NCBI RefSeq assembly: GCF_024213375.1
Contig: NZ_JANAVJ010000010.1
Span: 85,554 to 149,553 of the forward strand
DNA length: 64,000 bases
DNA from: Paenibacillus sp. MZ04-78.2
GTDB taxonomy: Bacteria; Bacillota; Bacilli; Paenibacillales; NBRC-103111
Direction of reading: 5' to 3'
The notes beneath the pieces are model-generated. The model saw nothing but the letters and a program-made list of their open reading frames with translations, did no database searches and was not told the DNA's origin. Every line of letters begins with the position of its first letter. Within the stretch, counting starts at the first letter, position 1. Below are positions 23,701-32,579 of this stretch, in pieces. A program made the position numbers and the translations under genes.

Positions 23701-26700
23701 GCATCGTGATCCGTTACTCTGAGAACGGGCCGCCGTTAGCCTGGAACCGCAGTACCCGCGAAGGCGAGCTGTACAGCTTCGACTTATACGACATGAACGG
23801 TGAAGTTGACCTTGCCTCTGCTATAGAAGCGAAAGCTAACGAAATTCAAAGCGGCATCACGCTCACAGAAGGTCCGTTCGTTCGGGTTGGATTGTTCCGG
23901 ACCCAAGACGGAGACCACCTGTTAATCGCCATTCATCACCTGGTGGTCGACGGCGTATCATGGCGTATTTTGTTCGAGGATCTTGCAAGTGCCTATGAGC
24001 AGGCGCTAAAAGATGAGCCGATCCGGCTGCCGCAAAAAACGGATTCGTTTCAGCTCTGGGCCGAGAAGCTTTCGCAGTATGCCAAAGGTCCTGAAATCGA
24101 ACGCGAGCAAGCCTACTGGCAGAATGTCACAGAGCGGGGGTTCGAAGCGCTGCCTAAGGATCATGAGGGAGAGCTTTCGCTGGTCGGCGATAGTGATACA
24201 ATAACCGTCGTTTGGACGGAACACGAAACGGAGCAACTTCTAAGGTATGCTAACCAAGCGTACAATACCGAAATCAATGATTTGCTGCTCACCTCACTGG
24301 GGCTTGCCGTCCAGCGTTGGACGGGGATGAACCGTGTTGCCGTGAACCTGGAGGGCCATGGCCGGGAGCCGATTATTCCGGATATCGATGTTTCCCGCAC
24401 CGTCGGCTGGTTTACGAGCCAATACCCGGTTGTGCTGGACATGAGCGCGAACGAGAACCTGCAAAAAAGCATTGTTGCGGTCAAGGAAGGGCTGCGCAGC
24501 ATTCCGAACAAGGGAATTGGATACGGCATTTGGCGTTATTTATCCGGGCGGTTCGGGCCTCAAGAGTCCAGACAGGAGCCGGAAATCAGCTTTAACTATT
24601 TGGGGCAGTTCGATCAGGATTTAGAGAACGGTTCTTTACGGTTTTCCCCATATTCAAGCGGCGACGAGATCAGCAGAAAGGCTGCAAGAACCTTTATCCT
24701 GGATATTAACGGATTGGTATCCGGGGGTGTTCTTTCCCTAACCGTCAGCTACAGCCGCAAGCAATACCGCAAGGAAACGATGGAACGCTTCACTGGGCTT
24801 TTGCAGTCCTCGCTACGGGAAGTCGTCGCTCATTGCGCGGCGAAGACAACACCGACACTGACGCCTAGCGATGTATCGGTTCGCGGCATGACCGAAGAAG
24901 AGCTGGAGCAAATCGTAAAAGAGACAAGCGCTATCGCTGAAATTGAAAATGTTTACGCACTTACGCCGATGCAGCAAGGCATGCTGTTCCATGCTTTACT
25001 GGATTCGGACTCGGGTGCTTATTTTGAACAGACTTCCTTTGATATTATCGGCTATTTCGACGTAGAGACCTTCCGGCAAAGCTTCGAGGCCATGCTGCAG
25101 CGACATGAAATTTTCCGTACGAATGTATATAACGGCTGGAGAAAGCAGCCGCTGCAAGTGGTGTACCGTCACAGAGAAGCGGATTTTGCCGTCGAGGACA
25201 TACGCGGTCTGTCTGAGGAAGGGCAGCATCTCAGGGTTAAACGCCTTCTTCGCGAAGACCGGCAGCGCGGATTCGATTTGACCCGGGATGTCTTGATCCG
25301 TGTATCCATCCTGCGCACGGGTGATGAGTCGTACCATTTCCTTTGGAGTTCCCATCATATTTTGATGGACGGCTGGTGCTTGTCGCTGGTTACGGAAGAA
25401 GTGTTCGAAATGTATTTTGCCGCCCTTGAGCAGCGCAAGCCTAAGCTTGAGCCGGTAACGCCTTACAGCCGGTATATCGAGTGGCTGGAAGCGCGCGACC
25501 GTGACGAAGCGGCAGCTTACTGGAGAAACTATTTGTCAGGATACGGGGAGCAGACGCTGCTGCCTTCAAGCAAAGCCAGGGAGCAAGGGGCTGGTCCGCT
25601 CTTCGGCAGTCTGTTCTGCCACTTGGGCAAACCGTTGACGGAGCAAATCAACCGCTACGCCAGGCAGCAGCAGGTCACCGTCCATACGCTGCTGCAAACC
25701 GCTTGGGGCATTTTGTTGCACCGATACAACGGCACAAACGATGCGGTATTCGGCAGCGTCGTGTCGGGGCGTCCTGCGGAAATTCCGGGCATTGAACGAA
25801 TGATCGGCTTGTTCATTAATACGGTTCCTGTGCGGATTCGCTGCGAGGCGGGCGACACCTTCACCGAGGTTGTGGCTGGCGTTCAGCGCCGGTACTTGGA
25901 ATCCAATGCTTACGATTCGTATCCGCTGTTTGAAATTCAGGCGTCGACGGAGCAAAAGCAGGAACTTATCAACCATATTATGGTATTTGAGAATTTCCCG
26001 GTTGAAGATCGAATGAGCCAGATCGGCAGTGGAGAAGCCGCATTTAAGGTCGAGAACATAGAGATTGCCGAACAAACGAATTACGACTTCAACCTGATTG
26101 TCGCGCCGGGTGAAAACCTGCTTGTCCGCTTTGAGTACAACACACGGTTTTACCACGAAGCGGATGTTCAGCGGATTCAAACGCACCTGACTTACTTGCT
26201 GGAGCAGGTCGTAGCAAACCCGGATATCCGCATTCACGAACTGGAGCTGGTGAGCGGGGCGGAGAAGGAGCAGATTTTGCATGCGTTCAACGACACCGCG
26301 GTCGACTCGCCTCGCGAGAAGACGATCTACCAGTTGCTGGAGGAACAAACGGTGCGGAGGCCGGAGCAGGTTGCTGTCTACTGCGAAGGCCAGCGGCTGA
26401 CGTACCGCGAGCTGAACGAGCGGGCCAACCGCCTCGCCCGCACGCTGCGCAGCGCCGGGGTGCAGCGCGACCGGTTCGTCGGCCTGATGGTCGAGCGCTC
26501 GCTGGAGATGATCGTCGGCGTGTTCGCGATCCTCAAAGCCGGCGGCGCGTATGTGCCAATCGATCCGGAGTATCCGGAAGACCGCATCCGCTACATACTG
26601 GAGGATTCGGGCGCGAAGCTGCTGCTGACGCAGGAACGCCTTCGCGAGCGCATCGCCGCCGACCTGAAGGACGTTACGGTGCTTACGGCGGACGAGGAGG

Positions 26701-29700
26701 CGAACTACCATGCCGACGGCTCGAACCTGGAGCCGGTATCCGGTGCGGGCGACTTGGCCTATGTCATCTACACATCGGGCACAACCGGCAAGCCGAAGGG
26801 CGTCATGCTGGAGCATCACGGACTGACGAACCTGAAAGCTTACTATGACCACGCGCTGCGTTTCGGCGTAGAGGACCGCGTGTTGCTGTTCGCCAGCCTG
26901 TCGTTTGACGCGGCCTGCTGGGAGATCTTTCAGGCGTTGTTCTGCGGCGCGAGCTTGTACGTGCCGACGAAGGATACGATTCTGAACTATCAGTTGTTTG
27001 AAACGTATATGGCGGAGCATCAAATTACGGTCGCGACCCTGCCGCCAACGTATGCGGTGTATCTGGAGCCGGAGCATATGCCAAGCCTGCGCGTTCTGTT
27101 CACAGCGGGTTCGGCCTCGTCGCCGGAGCTGGTGCAGAAGTGGAAGGACAAGGTGGCGTACTACAACGGGTACGGTCCGACGGAAAACTCGGTAGCGACG
27201 TCGAGCTGGCCGGTTTCGGAAGATCCGGAGGCAGGCAGCCTGATTTCAATCGGGCGGCCGATGCCGAACCACCGGGTATACATCGTGGACACGCACGGAC
27301 ATCTATTGCCGGTAGGCGTGGCAGGCGAGCTGTGCGTAGCAGGTGTGGGTCTGGCCAGAGGCTACCTGGATCGTCTGGAGCTGACGGCGGAGGTATTCGT
27401 GACCAGCCGCTTCAGCGGGGAGCGGATGTACCGGACGGGCGATCTGGCGAGATGGCTGCCGGACGGTCGGCTTGAATATTTGGGCCGGATCGACCACCAG
27501 GTGAAAATCCGCGGTTACCGGATCGAGCTGGGCGAGATCGAAGCGAAGCTCCTGCAGGTGGAAGCGGTGCAGGAAGTAATCGTAATCGCGCGGGAAGACG
27601 GCCAAGGCCAGCAGCAGCTCTGCGCGTACTACGTGGCAAGCGAGGAATTGGCGGCGAGCGAACTGCGCCAAGTTCTGAGAGAAGAGCTGCCAAGCTACAT
27701 GGTGCCGGCGCACTTCGTGCAGCTGGAAGCGATGCCGCTGACACCGAACGACAAGATCGACCGCAAGGCGCTGCCGGAGCCCGACGCCAGCGGACAAAGC
27801 GGCACGAACTATGTGCCGCCGCGCAGTGAACTGGAAACCAAGCTGGTGGACATCTGGCAGGATATTCTCGATATACCGGGGATTGGCATCAAGGACAATT
27901 TCTTCGAACTCGGCGGACATTCGCTGCGGGCTGCCGCTTTGGCGACAACGCTCCATAAAGAATTTGACCGCAATGTGCCGGTCAAAACGATTTTCGAGCA
28001 TCCGACGGTGGAGCAGCTGGCAGAAGCGCTGCATGCTATGGACCAAGACCGCTACGTCTCGATTCCGGTCGCCAGCGAGCGCGACGACTACCCGCTGACT
28101 CCGGCGCAATACCGCCTTTACATTTTGAATCAATTGGAGGGCGGCGAGCTCGGCTACAACATGCCAGGGACCGTTATGCTGCAAGGCAAGCTGGACCTTG
28201 TCCGGTTTGAGGAAGCGTTCCGCCAATTGATGATCCGCCATGCTTCGCTGCGGACTGGCTTTGAGCTTGTGAAGGGCGAGCCGGTACAGCGAATTTATGC
28301 GGAGGTTCCCTTTAAGCTGAATGTTCGCAAGTATGACGGAGCCGAGCCGCTTGAGGCTGTGATCCGCAAATTTATCCGTGCCTTTGATTTGTCTCAGGCT
28401 CCGCTGCTTCGGGTGGAACTGGTCGAACTGGAAGCGGAGCGTCATTTGCTGCTCTTTGACATGCATCATATGATCAGCGACGGCGTTTCCATGGGCATTT
28501 TGCTTGATGAGGTTGCCCGGCTGTACCAAGGAGAGCAGCTTCAGCCTCTAGCGCTGCAATATAAAGATTATGCGGTATGGACGCAGTCAGCTGCCTTCCG
28601 TAACCGGCTCGGCAAGCAGAAGGACTACTGGCTGAGGCGTTATGAAGGCCGGCCGCCTGCACTTGATTTGCCTACGGATTACCCGCGTCCTGCTGTACGG
28701 AGCTTTGAAGGGGACATATTCGGATTCACGATAGACAAGGATCAGCTTGAGGGCTTGCGGAATCTGGCCTCGCAAACGGGCACGACCTTGTATATGGTGC
28801 TATTCGCTGTCTACACGGCGCTGCTTCACGTTTATACCGGACAGGAAGACGTTGTGGTGGGTACGCCGACGGCCGGAAGAGGCCATGCCGACCTGGAGCC
28901 GATGATCGGCATGTTCGTCAATACGCTGGCCTTGCGGCACTATCCGGCTGCGGAGAAAACATTCGCCGCTTACTTGCAGGAAGTCAAAGAACACGTCCTG
29001 CATGCGTTCGAGCACCAGGATTATCCGTTTGAGGATTTGATCGAAGGCTTGGACATTGAGCGTGATTTAAGCCGAAACCCGCTGTTCGACACGATGTTTG
29101 TCATGCAGCATGCCGCGCGGGCGCAGACCGGGTTCGAGGGCCTTGAGCTGCAGCCTTATGGGCATGGTTTTACAGCCGCCCAGTTCGACCTGACGCTGGA
29201 AGCGGCAGAAGCGGACGATATGCTGATGTGCAGCTTCCAATTCGCAGTATCCCTTTACAAACGGGAGAGCCTGGAGCGGATGAGCGGACATTTTATCCGG
29301 CTGCTCGAGCTTGTCACATTGAATCCGGAGCTGAAACTGGCCGAGCTTGATGTGATGAGTCCGCAGGAGAAGGAGCTGCTGCTGTACGGCTTCAACGACA
29401 CGGCCGCGGAGTATCCCCAGAAGCGGACGATTCATGAGCTGTTCGAGGAGCAAGCGGCCCGCACGCCGGAGTGGACAGCAGTGCTGTTCGAGGATGAGCG
29501 GCTGACGTACCGCGAACTGAACGAGCGTGCGAATCGCCTGGCGCGGACGCTGCGCGCTGAAGGCGTTGGCGCAGATGTGCCGGTGGCGATCATGGTCGAG
29601 CGCTCGCTGGAGATGATCGTGGGCATTTACGCGATCCTGAAAGCAGGCGGCGCTTATGTGCCAATCGATCCGGAGTTTCCGGCCGAGCGCATCCGCTACA

Positions 29701-32564
29701 TCGTCGAAGATTCGGGAGCGAGGCTGCTGCTGACGCTAAGCCGCTTCCTGGACCGCGTGCCTCGTGAACTGGAAAGCCGCGTTATTAGCCTGAACGAAGA
29801 AGCAGTTTATGCCGAAGACGCGACGAACCTGCCGCTTGGTTCCGGTCCGCGCGATATGTCGTATGTCATCTATACGTCGGGCTCGACCGGCAAGCCGAAG
29901 GGGGTTATGATCGAGCATCACGGCGTGCTTAACCGACTGCAGTGGATGCAGCAGCGCTACCAAGTCGGCGAACGCGATGTGATCCTGCAAAAGACGCCGT
30001 TTACGTTCGACGTGTCCGTATGGGAGCTGTTCGGCTGGGCAACGGTGGGTGCCGGTGTGTGCCTGCTTATCCCAGGCGGGGAGAAAAGCCCGGAGCGCAT
30101 TCTGGAGACGATAGGGCGTTATGGCGTCACCCGGACCCATTTCGTGCCTGCGATGCTGCCTGCGTTCCTGGATTATGCCGAGCAGCAGCCGGAGCACGAG
30201 CTTGCCGAGCAAACAGCGAGCCTGGTGCTGGTATCCGCGACCGGGGAAGCATTGCCGCAGCAGCATGTGTCTCGCTTCTACCAAACGTTCGGGCGGCTAA
30301 ACGGAGCGAGGCTGGTGAACCTGTACGGACCGACGGAAGCGACGGTCGAGGTGTCGTACTTCGATTGCGAGCCGGATGAGTCCTATGCGGTGATTCCAAT
30401 CGGCAAGCCGGTGCACAATACACGGCTGTATATCCTGAAGGAAGGCACGGAGCAGTTGCAGCCGGTCGGTGTGGCTGGCGAGCTGTGCATCGCCGGGGTG
30501 CAGGTGGCAAGAGGCTACTTAAACCGACCGGAATTAACAGCGGAGAAGTTTACGGCTGATCCATTTGTGGCAGGGGAGCGGATGTACCGGAGCGGAGACC
30601 TGGCCAGATGGCTGCCCGATGGGAACATCGAGTATCTGGGCCGGATCGACCATCAGGTGAAAATCCGCGGTTACCGGATTGAGCTGGGCGAGCTGGAAAC
30701 CGAACTGCTCCGCATCGACTCGGTGCTGGAATCGGTCGTAATGGCCCGCGATGACGGCCAAGGCCAGAAGCTGCTGTGCGCCTACTATGTGGCGACAAAG
30801 GAGCTAACGGCAGGCGAGCTGCGCGAGGCGCTATCGAAAGAGCTGCCAAGCTATATGCTGCCGACGTACTTTGTGCAGGTCGAGCGGATGCCGCTCACGG
30901 CGAGTGGCAAAATCGACCGCAAGGCACTGCCGGCGCCGGAGATAGCTGTACAATCGGGGCAAGAGTATGCGGCGCCGCGCACGACGACGGAGGAACAGCT
31001 TGCGCTCATTTGGCAGGATGTGCTGGGACTGGAGAGGGTCGGTGTCAAGGACAATTTCTTCGACATCGGCGGACATTCGCTGCGTGCTACCGCGATGGTG
31101 GCGCGTATCTACAAAGAAATGAACGTTCAGATCCCGCTGCGGGAGGTGTTCCGCGCTCCAACCATCGAACAATTGGCAAAAGCAGCAGAGAGCTTGCAGC
31201 AATCGGCGTATGCAACGATTCCGGTAGCGCCGGTTATGGAGTATTACCCGGTAACATCTGCGCAAAAGGGGCTTTATCTGCTTAGCCACCAGGCAGGAGG
31301 AGAGGTGAGCTATAACATGCCGACCGTGCTTTTGGTGAAGGGTGCACTTGACCGCGGGCGGTTGGAGCACGCTTTCCTTCGTCTGATTGAGCGGCATGAG
31401 ATGCTGCGAACCGGCTTTGGCATCGTGGATGGCCAAGTCATACAGCGGGTTTACGACGATGTCGATTTTATTCTGGAATTTGTGCAAATACCGGAAGCGG
31501 AGGCGGATCATCATATTCGCAGCTTCGTCCGCCCGTTTGACTTGCAGCGTCCGCCGCTGATCCGCGTGCGTCTTATCGAACTGGAGCCGGCCCGCCACCT
31601 GCTGTTGATCGACATGCACCATATTATTACCGACGGCGTATCGTCGCAAATTATCGTTCAGGAGGTTGCGCAATTCTATAACGGTCAAGAGCCGTCTCCA
31701 CTCACGCTTCAGTATAAGGATTTCGCCGTATGGCAGCAGGAAGCGGCGTCTTCCGAGCGCCGCCGCAAGCAAGAGGAGTTCTGGCTGGATCATATGTCGG
31801 GCACGCTGCCGGTGCTGGATTTGCCTATCGCCTACCCAAGACCTGCTCAGCGCAACTTTGAAGGGGCGAATCTCGAATTTACGGTGGAGCCGCAAACCGC
31901 GGAAATACTGCGCAAGCTGGCCGCCGAAACCGGTACGACGATGTATATGATTCTGCTCGCCGCCTATACGGTGCTGTTGTCCAAGTACAGTGGCCAGGAA
32001 GATATCATTATCGGCTCGCCGGTAGCGGGACGGCTGTCCACCGACCTGGAAGGAATCGTTGGCATGTTCGTCAATACGATACCGCTCCGCAATTATCCGG
32101 CGAAGGACAAAAGCTTTCTCAGCTATTTGCAAGAAGTCAAGGAACGGACCTTGCTGGCGTTCGAGCATCAGGAATATCCGCTGGAGGAGCTGATGGAACG
32201 CTTGAATGTTCCGCGCAATCCGAGCCGCAATCCGCTTTTTGACGCTGCATTTATGTTTGACAATTTAGAACGCCAGGAATCAACGATGGAATCGCTGACC
32301 TTTGAGTCTTACGCTCAAGAGCTTGCAACAGCCAAATTCGATCTGACTTTAACGATGAGCGTGGCCGAGGAAGGGCTGCTGGGCACCATCGAATATTCAA
32401 CGAAGCTGTTTAACAGGCAGGTCGTGGAACAGCTTGCCAGGCATTTTACAACGTTGCTGGCAGAGATTGGGCGCAATTCTGCGGGGGCCATTAACGATTT
32501 GGAATTCGGAAGCGGCCTTGGGCAAAGCAAGCCCATACAGGAAACGATTCATTTTACATTCTGA
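17796..32564 (+). CDS. Nonribosomal peptide synthetase, subunit 2
   Basis: A 4922-aa synthetase. The ATG at 17796 is chosen because an AGGGGGA site lies about 8 bases upstream; the frame is open further 5' but has no such site. Layout with approximate nucleotide spans: half C domain lacking HHxxxDG (17815-18510), A5 (18560-20080), PCP; C (20380-21660), A6 (21740-23250), PCP, E (23540-24870, HHLVVDG); C (24950-26250), A7 (26300-27790), PCP; C (28070-29350), A8 (29430-30950), PCP; terminal C (31230-32500, HHIITDG). Pocket codes: A5 DVWHFSLVD (Ser), A6 DVGEISAID (Dab, as in polymyxin synthetases), A7 DAWTFAGVA (aromatic, Phe/Trp-like), A8 DVWHSTLVE (Ser-like with an altered pocket). The predicted added residues are Ser, D-Dab, aromatic, Ser-like. 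Large parts of A5, A7 and A8 are nearly identical in DNA to A2 and A3 of subunit 1. Gene order and the 15-bp gap to subunit 3 support one operon. Confidence 0.95.
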   Translation: MKKLRAFWSGKFDAEDTISVIPYSSAHKIRETDNQNEGSPLRVWSGQMPEQVSQRLIAISKGSPMALFILLLAGVKSLLYKYTNEEKVIVAIPAVRTSDAPLMNETILIKQELNGADAFKSLIAQVHATVSESIVNQNIALQTMAGAMHLQVEPDGSPLFHTVISFDALHTRHHPGSIVSNIELAFERNDDGILLHIHYRYDRYDQQMLELLFDHLVRVYTLALFQPELAIDSIDIMSDEEKSLILQGFNNTSAEYPRERTIHELFEEQAQRTPEQTAVLFEDERLTYRELNERANRLARTLRAEGVGADVPVAIMVERSLEMIVGIYAILKAGGAYVPIDPEYPAERIRYIVEDSGARLLLTQGRFLDRVPAELKGRVLDLNEVAVYAEDATNLPLGAGPRDMAYVIYTSGSTGKPKGAAIEHHSVLNRILWMHERYPIGEADVILQKTTFTFDVSVWELFWWAIAGSSVCLLTPGGEKNPELMLQAISRYGVTTMHFVPAMLHAFLDYAEQQPKPTVTEQTSSLRHVFASGEALPPQHVARFQEAIGRVNRTRLINLYGPTEATVDVSYFDCEPDESYAVIPIGKPVHNTRLYILKEGSEQLQPVGVAGELCIAGVQVARGYLNRPELTAEKFTADPYVPGERMYRTGDLARWLPDGNIEYLGRIDHQVKIRGYRIELGELEAELLAVEAVQEAVVMARDDGQGQKQLCAYYVATKELTAGELREALSKELPSYMVPTYFVQVERMPLTASGKIDRNALPAPEASVQSGEAYVAPRTQTEEQLVRIWQELLGLEKVGVKDNFFDIGGHSLRAATLAARIHKEMNKQLELRAVFEAMTVEQLARTIEGKETKVLVAIPNVPESDYYPVSSAQKRLYVLSNLEGGELGYNMSGAVIAEGPLQPDRLEDAFRKLIARHESLRTSFHLVDGEPVQRVQREAAFSLERLEADGKDVETLFQQFVRPFDLTAAPLLRARLFTQSADRHLLLVDMHHIVSDGVSLRTFLDELARLYNGEGLAPLRIQYKDYAVWQQERMQSEEWSKQEQYWLQAFQGEIPTLDLKTDYPRPAVQSFAGDKISFAAGFSISEGLQKLASRSGSTLYMVLLAAYTALLHKYTGQEDVVVGTPLAGRHHADLEPIIGMFVNTLALRNYPSGNKTFLDYVGEVKEQALGAFDHPDYPFEELVNKLNVRRDMSRNPLFDTMFELRNAEPKGTAFHDVHFSGYPVDSAIAKFDLTLEADFDERGLTFTLEYATALYSRETVERLAHHFLRVLEEVVQSPDTKLADIEIMTGDEKAELLEAFSGDGGKGQEHLLATPFHVYFEKQAAAVPEQVAVVAGDAQLTYRELNERANRLARTLQTAGIGRESIVGILADRSADLLVAVLGVWKAGGAYVPLDPDYPSERIGFMLQDSGATVLLTQTQLKERAQEWLAGGAKLQTVLCLDEEASYDADASDLPNQNVPKDLAYVIYTSGTTGRPKGVMIEHGSYINTAIAYRRDYRLDQFPVRLLQLASFSFDVFVGDMARALYNGGLMVIVPKEDRIDPLRLYAWIRDYGITVFESTPALIVPMMEHIASQSLDISTLQLLITSSDSCSVTDYRRLQERYGSHVRIINAYGVTEAAIDSSYYDEPLEKLPEAGNVPIGKAWLNARFYIVDAALQPVPIGVAGELLIGGPGVARGYKNRPELNEEKFIASPFVEGERLYRTGDLARWMADGNVDFIGRMDHQVKIRGYRIELGEIETAILQFAGVKQAVVVDRTDERGQKYLCGYAAASESLGIAELQAHLQQSLPSHMVPAQLVVLEKLPLTPNGKVDRKALPEPKGGLLLPGADYEAPRTEAERTLASIWQAVLGVPAVGIRDNYFELGGDSIKSLQVSSKLYQNGYKLEIKDLFQNPTIGGLSPYIQRITRMADQGEAVGAVELTPVKWWFFEQEYADPHHHNQAVLLYREQGFQEDALRRSISRLVEHHDALRIVIRYSENGPPLAWNRSTREGELYSFDLYDMNGEVDLASAIEAKANEIQSGITLTEGPFVRVGLFRTQDGDHLLIAIHHLVVDGVSWRILFEDLASAYEQALKDEPIRLPQKTDSFQLWAEKLSQYAKGPEIEREQAYWQNVTERGFEALPKDHEGELSLVGDSDTITVVWTEHETEQLLRYANQAYNTEINDLLLTSLGLAVQRWTGMNRVAVNLEGHGREPIIPDIDVSRTVGWFTSQYPVVLDMSANENLQKSIVAVKEGLRSIPNKGIGYGIWRYLSGRFGPQESRQEPEISFNYLGQFDQDLENGSLRFSPYSSGDEISRKAARTFILDINGLVSGGVLSLTVSYSRKQYRKETMERFTGLLQSSLREVVAHCAAKTTPTLTPSDVSVRGMTEEELEQIVKETSAIAEIENVYALTPMQQGMLFHALLDSDSGAYFEQTSFDIIGYFDVETFRQSFEAMLQRHEIFRTNVYNGWRKQPLQVVYRHREADFAVEDIRGLSEEGQHLRVKRLLREDRQRGFDLTRDVLIRVSILRTGDESYHFLWSSHHILMDGWCLSLVTEEVFEMYFAALEQRKPKLEPVTPYSRYIEWLEARDRDEAAAYWRNYLSGYGEQTLLPSSKAREQGAGPLFGSLFCHLGKPLTEQINRYARQQQVTVHTLLQTAWGILLHRYNGTNDAVFGSVVSGRPAEIPGIERMIGLFINTVPVRIRCEAGDTFTEVVAGVQRRYLESNAYDSYPLFEIQASTEQKQELINHIMVFENFPVEDRMSQIGSGEAAFKVENIEIAEQTNYDFNLIVAPGENLLVRFEYNTRFYHEADVQRIQTHLTYLLEQVVANPDIRIHELELVSGAEKEQILHAFNDTAVDSPREKTIYQLLEEQTVRRPEQVAVYCEGQRLTYRELNERANRLARTLRSAGVQRDRFVGLMVERSLEMIVGVFAILKAGGAYVPIDPEYPEDRIRYILEDSGAKLLLTQERLRERIAADLKDVTVLTADEEANYHADGSNLEPVSGAGDLAYVIYTSGTTGKPKGVMLEHHGLTNLKAYYDHALRFGVEDRVLLFASLSFDAACWEIFQALFCGASLYVPTKDTILNYQLFETYMAEHQITVATLPPTYAVYLEPEHMPSLRVLFTAGSASSPELVQKWKDKVAYYNGYGPTENSVATSSWPVSEDPEAGSLISIGRPMPNHRVYIVDTHGHLLPVGVAGELCVAGVGLARGYLDRLELTAEVFVTSRFSGERMYRTGDLARWLPDGRLEYLGRIDHQVKIRGYRIELGEIEAKLLQVEAVQEVIVIAREDGQGQQQLCAYYVASEELAASELRQVLREELPSYMVPAHFVQLEAMPLTPNDKIDRKALPEPDASGQSGTNYVPPRSELETKLVDIWQDILDIPGIGIKDNFFELGGHSLRAAALATTLHKEFDRNVPVKTIFEHPTVEQLAEALHAMDQDRYVSIPVASERDDYPLTPAQYRLYILNQLEGGELGYNMPGTVMLQGKLDLVRFEEAFRQLMIRHASLRTGFELVKGEPVQRIYAEVPFKLNVRKYDGAEPLEAVIRKFIRAFDLSQAPLLRVELVELEAERHLLLFDMHHMISDGVSMGILLDEVARLYQGEQLQPLALQYKDYAVWTQSAAFRNRLGKQKDYWLRRYEGRPPALDLPTDYPRPAVRSFEGDIFGFTIDKDQLEGLRNLASQTGTTLYMVLFAVYTALLHVYTGQEDVVVGTPTAGRGHADLEPMIGMFVNTLALRHYPAAEKTFAAYLQEVKEHVLHAFEHQDYPFEDLIEGLDIERDLSRNPLFDTMFVMQHAARAQTGFEGLELQPYGHGFTAAQFDLTLEAAEADDMLMCSFQFAVSLYKRESLERMSGHFIRLLELVTLNPELKLAELDVMSPQEKELLLYGFNDTAAEYPQKRTIHELFEEQAARTPEWTAVLFEDERLTYRELNERANRLARTLRAEGVGADVPVAIMVERSLEMIVGIYAILKAGGAYVPIDPEFPAERIRYIVEDSGARLLLTLSRFLDRVPRELESRVISLNEEAVYAEDATNLPLGSGPRDMSYVIYTSGSTGKPKGVMIEHHGVLNRLQWMQQRYQVGERDVILQKTPFTFDVSVWELFGWATVGAGVCLLIPGGEKSPERILETIGRYGVTRTHFVPAMLPAFLDYAEQQPEHELAEQTASLVLVSATGEALPQQHVSRFYQTFGRLNGARLVNLYGPTEATVEVSYFDCEPDESYAVIPIGKPVHNTRLYILKEGTEQLQPVGVAGELCIAGVQVARGYLNRPELTAEKFTADPFVAGERMYRSGDLARWLPDGNIEYLGRIDHQVKIRGYRIELGELETELLRIDSVLESVVMARDDGQGQKLLCAYYVATKELTAGELREALSKELPSYMLPTYFVQVERMPLTASGKIDRKALPAPEIAVQSGQEYAAPRTTTEEQLALIWQDVLGLERVGVKDNFFDIGGHSLRATAMVARIYKEMNVQIPLREVFRAPTIEQLAKAAESLQQSAYATIPVAPVMEYYPVTSAQKGLYLLSHQAGGEVSYNMPTVLLVKGALDRGRLEHAFLRLIERHEMLRTGFGIVDGQVIQRVYDDVDFILEFVQIPEAEADHHIRSFVRPFDLQRPPLIRVRLIELEPARHLLLIDMHHIITDGVSSQIIVQEVAQFYNGQEPSPLTLQYKDFAVWQQEAASSERRRKQEEFWLDHMSGTLPVLDLPIAYPRPAQRNFEGANLEFTVEPQTAEILRKLAAETGTTMYMILLAAYTVLLSKYSGQEDIIIGSPVAGRLSTDLEGIVGMFVNTIPLRNYPAKDKSFLSYLQEVKERTLLAFEHQEYPLEELMERLNVPRNPSRNPLFDAAFMFDNLERQESTMESLTFESYAQELATAKFDLTLTMSVAEEGLLGTIEYSTKLFNRQVVEQLARHFTTLLAEIGRNSAGAINDLEFGSGLGQSKPIQETIHFTF

Positions 32565-32579
32565 TTCGGAGGTGGCCCC

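Noticed and set aside
25566..27077. 503-codon minus-strand frame inside NRPS subunit 2
   Set aside because: It is a shadow of the GC-rich synthetase frame. Similar shadows occur opposite the other repeated adenylation domains, and there is no start signal.
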